DNA from: JBBPZA01 sp963797015
Lineage (GTDB): Bacteria; Actinomycetota; Thermoleophilia; Solirubrobacterales; Solirubrobacteraceae
Length of the DNA stretch: 64,000 bases
Direction of reading: 5' to 3'
Assembly: GCA_963797015.1 (NCBI GenBank)
Contig: CAWCNV010000002.1
Coordinates: 1-64,000 of the forward strand
Shown in pieces: positions 16,705-23,894 of the stretch (positions within the stretch are counted from its first letter, which is position 1; each line of letters begins with the position of its first letter). The notes beneath the pieces are model-generated. The model worked only from the letters and a program-made list of their open reading frames with translations. It did not search any database and was not told the DNA's origin. A program made the position numbers and the translations under genes.

Positions 16705-18510
16705 CTACATCCCCGTTGCGGTGGTCGGCGTTGTCGTGAGGCGGTAGACCGTCTGCGGCGGCTGCCCCGCAGCCGCGCTGACGTCGCTCGCGTGCGCCCG
16801 TGCCCAGCGGACTGCGCCCGGGCAGCCCTTGGCCGTACAGGACGCGCGACCAAGCAGCGCGTAGCGCACCTGCCCCGCGGCGACGAGGTGCTGGAGGCGC
16901 GTGGCATCGAGCAGCGGGCGGCCGTAGAGGCTCGTGAGCATGACCACCGGGCGCGCATCGCGGATGATGAGCGGCGCGGCGCGGACGACGGTCGGGCTGG
17001 CGACCTCGTAGCGGGAATGACCCTGATGGGCGGTCAGGAAACGGCTGAGCGCCGCCAGCCGGGCCGGCGACGTCCGCAGCGGCAAGCCGGCAGCGGACCG
17101 GTGCTGGGCGGCGACCGTGACGGCGCCCGCCACCGGCACGGCGAGGACCGCGACGAGGCCGAGGACTGCCAGCGCCGTGGTCCGCTGCGGCCACGCGCGA
17201 GCCGCAGCGACGATGCCGCAACCCACGACGGCCGCCACGGCGACGACGACGGCCCACGCGGGCGGGTGGGCGAGGAGCACGCCGCCGACGGCCGCGACCG
17301 CGACGGCCGCGACGAGCGCCGCGGCGCCGAGGCCGCGCGAGCGTGCCGCCCCGACCAGCCACGCGAGCCCCACGCCGACGACCGCGGCGATCGCCGGCGT
17401 CGCCGCCTCGAGGTAGCGCGGCTGCATGCGCTGCATGTAGCTCAGCAGCCCGACGCCGAGCACGAGCCAGGTCCCGAGGAACACCGCGCCCGCGAGCGCC
17501 AGCCGGTCGATCCTGCTGCCCCGGCGGCGGCGGGGGAGCGCCATCGCCGCCGCGGTCGCGCCGAGCACGAGCGCGGCGAGCAGCATCGTCCCGACCGTGG
17601 TCGCGTAGCTGTGGCCGGCCGCGTGGAAGAAGCGCAGCGCGCCGGGCGGGTCGAGCGCGAGGGCGGCCGGAGACGCGGGAGCGCGCAGCCGGTCGATCCC
17701 GTTGAAGCCGAAGACGACGTTCCAGATGCCGCCGTTGGTCGAACCGATCGGCCACGGCCGCCCGCTCGGCGGCGTGAGCGACGCGGTGACGATCCAGCTC
17801 AGGCTCACGGCGACGAAGGCCACGACGCTGCCGCCGAGCGCGAGCGCGCGCCGGCGCGGCGGCAGGTCGACCGCCAGCAGCATGAGCAGCGCGAGCGCCG
17901 GGACGAAGATCAGCGCCTCGAACAGCTTCACGTTGAAGGCCACGCCCAGGACCGCGCCGGCCGCGACCACCGGCCATGCCTTGCGCGACTGCGCGCCGAC
18001 GACGACCAGCCACGCGGCCAGGACGTCGAACAGCATCATCACCGAGTCCATCGTGTCGCTGTGGGCGGTGAGGATCGCCGTGGGGAGGACGGCCAGCGCG
18101 GCAGCGGCGCCCACGCCGGCCCGGCGGCCGAAGAGGCGGCGCACGAGGTCATACAGCAGCACGATCGCGAGGATCCCGGCCGTCACCTCGGGCAGCCGCA
18201 GAGCGGTCGACGTGAAGCCGAAGAGCTTGACGCTCGCGACCTGGAGCCAGAGATCCGCCGGTGCCTTGTCGACCGAGACCTGCGCGCCGGGCTCGAAGGC
18301 CCCGAAGAAGAAGTTGTGCCACGACAGGCTCATGCTGCGCACGGCGGCGTCGTAGAACGGGTTCGACGGCACGCGATCAAAGGCCCAAAGGCGCAGGAGC
18401 GCGCCCAGAAGCGTTATCGCCGCCAGCGGCGCGGCGGCCAGCGCGCCCGCGCCCGCGGCGACGTGCGCGCGACGTACCGATCGTCCGGCCGTCAGGGTTC
18501 CAGACGCCAC
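16705..18510 (-). CDS. GT39/ArnT-YkcB-like glycosyltransferase (operon copy)
   Basis: 601 aa. Shares block by block with 13868-15508: WAFDRVPSNPFYDAAVRSMS, the catalytic-loop VSVDKAPADLWLQ (D81-K82), ILTAHSDTMDSVMM, RPWPIGSTNGGIWNVVFGFN, and the C-terminal soluble segment LAALSRFLTAHQGHSRYEVA with RDARPVVMLTSLYGRPLL. Eleven or more membrane helices. Being third in an operon after a GT2 polyprenyl-phosphate sugar synthase and a lipoprotein strongly suggests it uses the GT2 product as donor, like the B. subtilis YkcC/YkcB pair. The acceptor is unknown. Confidence 0.88.
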   Translation of the reverse strand: MASGTLTAGRSVRRAHVAAGAGALAAAPLAAITLLGALLRLWAFDRVPSNPFYDAAVRSMSLSWHNFFFGAFEPGAQVSVDKAPADLWLQVASVKLFGFTSTALRLPEVTAGILAIVLLYDLVRRLFGRRAGVGAAAALAVLPTAILTAHSDTMDSVMMLFDVLAAWLVVVGAQSRKAWPVVAAGAVLGVAFNVKLFEALIFVPALALLMLLAVDLPPRRRALALGGSVVAFVAVSLSWIVTASLTPPSGRPWPIGSTNGGIWNVVFGFNGIDRLRAPASPAALALDPPGALRFFHAAGHSYATTVGTMLLAALVLGATAAAMALPRRRRGSRIDRLALAGAVFLGTWLVLGVGLLSYMQRMQPRYLEAATPAIAAVVGVGLAWLVGAARSRGLGAAALVAAVAVAAVGGVLLAHPPAWAVVVAVAAVVGCGIVAAARAWPQRTTALAVLGLVAVLAVPVAGAVTVAAQHRSAAGLPLRTSPARLAALSRFLTAHQGHSRYEVASPTVVRAAPLIIRDARPVVMLTSLYGRPLLDATRLQHLVAAGQVRYALLGRASCTAKGCPGAVRWARAHASDVSAAAGQPPQTVYRLTTTPTTATGM

Positions 18511-18520
18511 GGACCTCGCC

Positions 18521-19234
18521 TCAGCCCTTCGTGAGGATCCAGACCGTCACCGGCTCGCCGGCCAGCGCGGTCTCGTGGAACGACCGCACGAGGTACCGGC
18601 GCCCGCCAATCGTCACCGGCCCGCGCGACGGCAGCCTTGCGTGCGCGGCGGCGGGCAGCGAGGTCGCGGCGTGCGCTGTGCGCTGCCCTCGGACGACGAC
18701 ATCGACCGGGTAGTTGCGGTGCATGTAGCGGACGAAGCCGATCTCGTCCTGGATCGAGACCTGCAGCGTTCCGAGCGTGCGCCCGCCGGTGCCGTGCAGC
18801 GTCATCTGCGAAGGCGCGACGACGAACGGCACGCCGGTGTCGACGACGACCCGCGATCCGCTCAGGATGCGCATCCGCGAGACGTGCCAGTGGTACCAGA
18901 CCGTGGGGAACTGTCGTTGGATGTAGGCGCGGGTGGCGCCGAGGTTCCCTGACTGCAGCGTTCGCAGCAGCGTCGGGTCGCGGCCGATGCGGTGCAGGGT
19001 GCCGAGCGCGACCCCGCCGTGGACCTCGACGGCATAGCGGCGGCGGGCGACCGCCGTGAGCCGGTCGATCGCCGTAACGGTGCGGTTCGGCGTGGCGCTG
19101 GCGGTGGTCGTGGTGGTCGCCTTCGCGGCCGCATGCTGTGCGGGCGTAGCCACAGCTGCCGCGCCGCAGCCGGACACCAGGCCGACGAGCGCGAGGACCG
19201 CGCCGACGCGGCCGGAATGGGAGAGGAGGGACAT
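18521..19234 (-). CDS. Lipoprotein with Cache-like extracytoplasmic domain
   Basis: 237 aa. The signal peptide (residues 5-22) ends in the lipobox LVSGCG, followed by an Ala/Thr linker. Residues about 53-180 (VTAIDRLTAVARRRYAVEVH, then RIGRDPTLLRTLQSGNL and RMRILSGSRVVVDTGVPFVV, then LGTLQVSIQDEIGFVRYMHR) look like a single Cache/PAS-like sensor fold: a long helix, a strand with VVDTG, and a strand carrying LGTLQVSIQDE. Such domains normally sit in receptors, so finding one as a free lipoprotein between GT2 and GT39 is unusual. It lies 14 bp after the GT2 gene and 10 bp before GT39. Fold call by eye only. Confidence 0.6.
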   Translation of the reverse strand: MSLLSHSGRVGAVLALVGLVSGCGAAAVATPAQHAAAKATTTTTASATPNRTVTAIDRLTAVARRRYAVEVHGGVALGTLHRIGRDPTLLRTLQSGNLGATRAYIQRQFPTVWYHWHVSRMRILSGSRVVVDTGVPFVVAPSQMTLHGTGGRTLGTLQVSIQDEIGFVRYMHRNYPVDVVVRGQRTAHAATSLPAAAHARLPSRGPVTIGGRRYLVRSFHETALAGEPVTVWILTKG

Positions 19235-19248
19235 CGCGTCGCAGTCCT

Positions 19249-20046
19249 CTATGCCGCCGCCGACGTGGCCGGTGACATCATCGCAGGACGCCCAGGCCCG
19301 CCGCGCAGCTCCCGGCGGAGCTGCCGGAGCTCGCGGAACGCACGCAGCACGACGCGGGGGTTCGCTCCGCTCTGCTCGCCGGCGACGCGCGCGCGGTGCT
19401 CGACGCCGAGCTCACGCACGCGCGCGCCCTTCGCCTGCGCGCGGACGAGCAGCTCGGTCGAGATCATCGCGCCGGTGGACGTCAGCGGCATCTCCTCGAC
19501 GACCTCGCGGCGGATGAGCTTGAACGCGCAGTCGACGTCGCGCACCTCCAGGTCGAACGCGCGCTGGACGAGCCAGTTCCACGCCACCGCGTTGACGCGC
19601 CGGTGTAGCGGGTCGCGGCGGGCCATGCGCCAGCCGAGGACGAGGTCGGCGTCGAGCGTGAGCGGCACGAACGCTGCGATCTGGTCGAGGTCGAATTGCA
19701 GGTCGGCGTCGGTGAGCAGTACCCACGGCATGCGGGCGGCGCGCAGGCCGGAGGCGAGCGCCGCGCCGTAGCCGCGGTTACCGTCGTGATGGACGACGCG
19801 GACATTGGGCACTACGCGCGAGGCGTCCGCGGCGATCTGGGCGGTGCCGTCCGTCGACCCGTCGTCGATGACGACGATCTGGTAATCGTCGGCGCTCGCG
19901 CACGCGGCGCGCTCCGCAGCGCGAATGGCGTGCGCGACGTTCGGCGCCTCGTTGAAGCACGGCAGCACGACGGTCAGGCCGGGGAGCCGCGGCGCGTCCG
20001 CGATCCCGTGGCCCGCGTTCGGCGCCGCTGCGGTCAGATTGGTCAT
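19249..20046 (-). CDS. GT2 polyprenyl-phosphate glycosyltransferase (DPMS/YkcC-like, no C-terminal TM)
   Basis: 265 aa. The GT-A core begins LTVVLPCFNEAPNVAHAI, with the nucleotide-binding IDDGSTDGT (residues 60-68), NRGYGAALASGL and the metal-binding DADLQFD (113-119). The end (CAFKLIRREVVEEMPLTSTG, then ISTELLVRAQAKGARVREL) is typical of dolichol/polyprenyl-phosphate sugar synthases. No C-terminal membrane helices are present, so it is a peripheral enzyme. It is the first gene of the operon continuing to 15775. The upstream promoter region has three tandem 11-mers and a CACGCT -10. It would load a sugar onto undecaprenyl/decaprenyl phosphate on the inner face. Paralogue at 44599-45450. Confidence 0.9.
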   Translation of the reverse strand: MTNLTAAAPNAGHGIADAPRLPGLTVVLPCFNEAPNVAHAIRAAERAACASADDYQIVVIDDGSTDGTAQIAADASRVVPNVRVVHHDGNRGYGAALASGLRAARMPWVLLTDADLQFDLDQIAAFVPLTLDADLVLGWRMARRDPLHRRVNAVAWNWLVQRAFDLEVRDVDCAFKLIRREVVEEMPLTSTGAMISTELLVRAQAKGARVRELGVEHRARVAGEQSGANPRVVLRAFRELRQLRRELRGGPGRPAMMSPATSAAA

Positions 20047-20085
20047 GGGGGCCGGCCTCCGAGGGGATGCTTGTCAGGGAGACAA

Positions 20086-20146
20086 AGCGTGCGGTCCCAG
20101 CGCTTCACATCGGGTTGCTCGAGCGTTGCGTTTGTGTTAGCCGGAC
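20086..20146 (-). promoter_or_regulatory. 11-bp-period repeat promoter, site 2 (GT2-lipoprotein-GT39-DMT operon)
   Basis: On the plus strand three consecutive 11-mers start with GTT: GTTGCTCGAGC (20114), GTTGCGTTTGT (20125) and GTTAGCCGGAC (20136). The minus-strand -10-like CACGCT is at 20086-20091, 33 bp from the middle repeat. A short leader with GGAGG precedes the ATG at 20046. Confidence 0.6.
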
Positions 20147-20419
20147 CGCGCGCTAACCGACCCCGACCGTCGTGGTACCGGGCCGGCGGGTCTTGCGCGC
20201 CACGGGCGTGTGTCAGGGATCGACCTCGGCACCGACGCCGTCGCGGCAACCGTTAGGCGCGCCTGCGTGGCTGTTCGAGGTACGCCGACCGACGCCCGCC
20301 CAGGTGCGTTGTGCATCTCGGCTGTCGCTCACGATCGTTACGAAACGAGGCCGCATCGCGGCGGGGCGTCGCTTGAGCGATGGGGCCGGCGCGACATCGC
20401 CGGCCCGCAGAGATGGTTC

Positions 20420-21238
20420 TCAGGCGCCCTCGGGCAGCGGCGATCTGCGGGTCTCCGTGGCGTCGCGTCGGGTGATGGAGAGGTACGCGACCAGGGCGAG
20501 GATGCAGGCCAGGAAGATGTAGCTGGTGCCGGTGGTGCCGAGGCCGAGGCCGCCGTATTTGTGGCTGTTCTGCGACATCTCGTCGCCGATCGATGCGCCG
20601 AGCGGGCGAGTGAGGATGTAGGCCAGCCAGAAGGCGAGCACCGCGTTGAGCCTGAACCGGTAGTGGGCGACGGTCACAGCGGCGATGAGGCCGCCGAAGA
20701 TGACGATCGAGACGGCGTAACCGAGGTCGAGCTTCTCGGCGGAGAGGTCGCCCGCCGCGGTGCCCAGGGCGAAGGTGAAAAGGATCGCCAGCCAGTAGAA
20801 GGCCTCGCGGCGGGTGCTGAAGATGGTGTGGATCGACAGCGTGCGCTCGACGGCGTACCAGGCGGCGAAGACGGCGGCCAGCACGATCGAGAACGCGATG
20901 GTGCTGGTGGTCAGCGGGACGTTGTAGTGGTCGGTCATGTTGTCGGTGATGAGCGTGCCGAAGACGCTGATGACGACCACCACGGACCAGTAGACGCCGG
21001 GGACGTAGCGGCGCAGCCGGAATTGCGCGGCGAGCAGCACGACGAGCAGGGCGCCGGTGACGTACGTGGTCTTCGTCAGCCCGAAGCCGAGGTTCACGTT
21101 GAGATAATCGGCCGCGGTCTCTCCGACCGTCGTGCACATGATCTTGATGACCCAGAAGAAGATCGTGACTTCCGGGACCTTGTTGAGCATCTTGCGGCCC
21201 AGGGTGGGGGCGTGCCTCGGTTGGGCGACGGTGGTCAT
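20420..21238 (-). CDS. Multi-pass membrane protein, COG4705-like, unknown function
   Basis: 272 aa from the ATG at 21238 (an upstream in-frame start at 21271 gives 11 more residues). About eight membrane helices. The characteristic text is KVPEVTIFFWVIKIMCTTVG with ETAADYLNVNLGFGL, then WYAVERTLSIHTIFSTRREA and a final AYILTRPLGASIGDEMSQ. This matches the 'uncharacterised membrane-anchored protein' family often found with stress or metal genes. It stands alone, divergent from 21332, with 11-bp repeats of the TGA type in between. Function unknown. Confidence 0.75.
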   Translation of the reverse strand: MTTVAQPRHAPTLGRKMLNKVPEVTIFFWVIKIMCTTVGETAADYLNVNLGFGLTKTTYVTGALLVVLLAAQFRLRRYVPGVYWSVVVVISVFGTLITDNMTDHYNVPLTTSTIAFSIVLAAVFAAWYAVERTLSIHTIFSTRREAFYWLAILFTFALGTAAGDLSAEKLDLGYAVSIVIFGGLIAAVTVAHYRFRLNAVLAFWLAYILTRPLGASIGDEMSQNSHKYGGLGLGTTGTSYIFLACILALVAYLSITRRDATETRRSPLPEGA

Positions 21239-21264
21239 GGGCGGCGAGGCTGCCAGCACCCGCC

Positions 21265-21319
21265 TGAACAACTCCTGACCGGTTGGCGTTCAGGCGGCTG
21301 TCAGGCCCCGGGGGCCATA
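21265..21319. promoter_or_regulatory. Divergent promoter region with two TGA-type 11-bp repeats
   Basis: TGAACAACTCC (21265) is followed immediately by TGACCGGTTGG (21276). On the other strand TCAGGCGGCTG (21290) is followed by TCAGGCCCCGG (21301). Each pair has the 11-bp period typical of OmpR/PhoB-family sites. A CATACT -10-like hexamer at 21316-21321 serves the plus-strand gene. Confidence 0.45.
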
Positions 21320-21331
21320 CTCGTGCGCCCC

Positions 21332-21826
21332 ATGCCCTGTGGAGGCATGGCCGACAACGGACGGACGGGAGCCTTCATGGAGGCCTTGAGCAGCGCACGG
21401 GTCCTGGTGGTTGCGCACAAGACGGCGGCCACCCCGGCGCTCCTCGACGCGGTCCGCCAACGGGCGGCGCGCGGACCGGCCCGGTTTCACCTGCTCGTCC
21501 CGAACCCCCACCCGCCGAGTTGGCGCCCGGCCGAGGCGTCGCACCCGGACGTGACCGAGGGCGAGCAGGTCTTGGCGCTCGCCCTGCCGCTCCTCGATGA
21601 GGCCGCCGGGCACCTGGCGGACGGTTCGGTCTCGCCACGCCACGACCCGATGGACGCCATCGAGGAGACCCTGCACGACGAGGACTTCGACGAGATCATC
21701 CTCTCGACTCTCCCGCGCGCTGTGTCGCGCTGGCTGCACCTCGACCTGCCGCACCGGGTCGCCCATCTCGGCCTGCCCCTCACGACGGTGATCGCTCAGG
21801 ACCGGGCCAGGACGGGCGCCGCGTGA
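21332..21826 (+). CDS. Conserved actinobacterial USP-like protein of unknown function
   Basis: 164 aa from the ATG at 21332, or 149 aa from the ATG at 21377 where conservation starts (SARVLVVAHKTAATPALLDA). The Rossmann-like pattern is RFHLLVPNPHP, a helix LALALPLLDEAAGHL, DPMDAIEETLHDEDFDEIIL with STLPRAVSRWLHLDLPHRVA, and a closing strand LPLTTVIA. This resembles a one-domain relative of the universal stress fold, but without the G-x2-G-x9-G ATP motif. The CATACT -10 spaced about 11 bp before the ATG, nearly identical to that of the next gene, suggests a leaderless message. Function unknown. Confidence 0.7.
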   Translation: MPCGGMADNGRTGAFMEALSSARVLVVAHKTAATPALLDAVRQRAARGPARFHLLVPNPHPPSWRPAEASHPDVTEGEQVLALALPLLDEAAGHLADGSVSPRHDPMDAIEETLHDEDFDEIILSTLPRAVSRWLHLDLPHRVAHLGLPLTTVIAQDRARTGAA

Positions 21827-21859
21827 CGGTCGCGCCCCGGTGGCCATACTTGTGTCCAC

Positions 21860-22525
21860 GTGACGGTGTTCCGACTGCTCGTCGTCGAGGACGACCCCGA
21901 GCTGCGCTTGGCGCTGTCGCGCGGCCTGGGGGAGGAGCGCTTCGAGGTCCGGGCGGTCGGCGATGCGGCCGCGGCGATGGCGCACGTCGAGGAGCGACCC
22001 GACGGGCTGGTCATCGACATCGGCCTGCCCGACGCCGATGGGCGCGACCTCTGTCAGGCGCTGCGCGCGCGCGGCGTCGAGGCTCCGGTGCTGTTCCTCA
22101 CGGCGCGCGACGCCGTGACCGATCGCCTGTCGGGCTTCAGCGCCGGTGGCGATGACTACGTGACCAAGCCCTTTCACTTCGACGAGGTGGTGGCGCGGCT
22201 GCGGGCGCTGCTGCGGCGCTCGGGCGCCGACTCGTCGACGACCGTCGGGGCGCTGCGCCTCGATCCCGTCGCGCACGCGATACACGGCGACGACGGCGAG
22301 GTGTCGCTGACGCCGACCGAGTTCCGGCTGCTGGCGGCGCTCGCCGGCCAGCCGGGCGCGGTGGTGCGCCGGCGCGAGCTGGTGCGCGCCGCGTGGCCCG
22401 AGGGCGCGATCGTGCACGACAACACGCTCGACCAGTACGTGGCGCGCCTGCGCCGCAAGCTGCGCGAGACCGCGGCGCAGGCGACGATCGAGACCTCGCA
22501 CGGCGTCGGCTACCGACTGCTATGA
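21860..22525 (+). CDS. OmpR-family response regulator
   Basis: 221 aa from the GTG at 21860. Receiver domain: acidic pocket VVEDDPE, phospho-acceptor Asp53 in VIDIGLPDADG, Thr in FLTARDA and Lys in YVTKPF. The winged-helix output domain (about 125-221) includes LTPTEFRLLAAL, the recognition helix DNTLDQYVARLRRKL and the wing GVGYRLL. A CATACT hexamer lies 8 bp before the GTG, implying a leaderless mRNA. It overlaps the kinase start by ATGA. A candidate regulator for one of the two 11-bp-repeat motifs in this window. Confidence 0.93.
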   Translation: MTVFRLLVVEDDPELRLALSRGLGEERFEVRAVGDAAAAMAHVEERPDGLVIDIGLPDADGRDLCQALRARGVEAPVLFLTARDAVTDRLSGFSAGGDDYVTKPFHFDEVVARLRALLRRSGADSSTTVGALRLDPVAHAIHGDDGEVSLTPTEFRLLAALAGQPGAVVRRRELVRAAWPEGAIVHDNTLDQYVARLRRKLRETAAQATIETSHGVGYRLL

Positions 22526-23858
22526 AGCGCTTTCGCACGCTGCGCGGCCGGCTGACGGCGCTCGGGCTGCTCGCCGCCCTCGCCGCCGTGACGGTGCTCA
22601 CCGTGGCGTTCAACGTCATCCTGGACCGCAGCCTCAACGCGGACGCCAACGGCCGCGCGCGGTCGCTGGCAACCGCCGCGGCCGCGACCGTCGAGTACGA
22701 CAACGGGCGCCTGCGCGTGCACGAGGCGGTCGACGACGCGATCGTCGACCGGCGCGTGTGGGTCTACGCCGGCACCCGCGCGATCGAGCGCCCGCCCGCC
22801 ACGCCCGAGCTGCAGCGCACGGCCGACGCCCTGGCGGGGTCCGCGCACGTGTTCGACGACCTGCCCGGCGGCGACGTGCGCCTCTACGCCGCGCCGGTGA
22901 ACGTCCACGGGCGTCAGATGGGGACCGTCGTCGCCGCGCAGTCGCTGGCGGCGTATGACCGCACGACCGACCTGGCGCTGCTCGGATCGGCGGTGCTGGG
23001 GCTGGTGCTGCTCGGCGCGGTGGGCGTGCTGACGTGGATCACCGTCGGCCGCGCGCTGGACCCGGTGCGCGAGATGACGGTGTCGGCGGCGGACTGGAGC
23101 GAGCACGACCCAGGCCGGCGGTTCGGCGCCACGCCGCGCCCCGACGAGCTCGGCGACCTCGCGCGCACCTTCGATGCCCTCCTGGACCGGGTGGCCGCGA
23201 GCCTCCGCCACGAGCAGCTCCTCTCCGCCGAGCTCTCCCACGAGCTGCGCACCCCGCTGGCGCGGATCGTGGCGGAGATCGAGCTGCTGCAGCGCCGCGA
23301 CCGCTCGCCCGAGGACCGCAGCGAGGCCTATGCGGTGGTCGCGCGCAGTGCCGAGCAGATGAGCGGCATCCTCGAGACGCTCATGGCGGCAGCGCGCGCC
23401 GAGGCGTCGCCCGCCGTCGGCCGCAGCGAGATCGGCGGCCTTCTCGAGCGCGTCGCCGAGGGCTGGCCCCGGCGCTCGCCGAGCGCCACGTCGCGCTCGA
23501 GGTGCAGCGCCCCACGGCACGCATGATGGCCGGCGTCGACGCCGAGGTCGTCGAGCGGATCGTCGCGCCGCTGATCGACAACGCGCTGCGCTACGCGCGC
23601 TCGCGCGTCGTCCTCGCCGCGTCCGCGCGCGAGGGCGCGATCGTGCTCAGCGTCGCCGACGACGGGCCAGGCGTGGCGGCGGACGCGCGCGAGCACATCT
23701 TCGAGCCCGGCCGCACCGGAGGCGTCAATGGCCACGGCGGCGCGGGGCTCGGCCTCCCGCTGGCGCGCCGGCTGGCGCTGGCCATCGGGGGCGACGTGAC
23801 GCTGACGCCGCCGGGCGCTGAGACCGGCGCGGAGTTCCAGGTGCGGCTGCCAGCCTGA
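22522..23858 (+). pseudogene. Sensor histidine kinase, partner of 21860, with one frameshift
   Basis: Membrane helices at about 12-35 and 150-172 flank a roughly 110-residue sensor loop. HAMP is at about 172-225 and the H box is LSAELSHELRTPLARIVAEI. The first frame ends at 23526. The correct continuation (GLAPALAERHVALEVQRPTA, N box LIDNALRYARSR, G1 DDGPGVAADAREHIF, G2 GGAGLGLPLARRLA) is in the neighbouring frame to 23858, shifted near 23465. All kinase motifs survive, so a single sequencing indel is as likely as a true mutation. If real, the product would phosphorylate nothing because the ATP-binding domain is lost. Confidence 0.8.
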
Positions 23859-23894
23859 CCCCGTGCTCCGGCAGGCCTCGGGCCGTCGGCGACG

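Noticed and set aside
16639..18534. 631-codon open frame opposite the GT39 gene
   Set aside because: Highly charged Arg/Glu/Asp-rich shadow of a hydrophobic protein; no domain.
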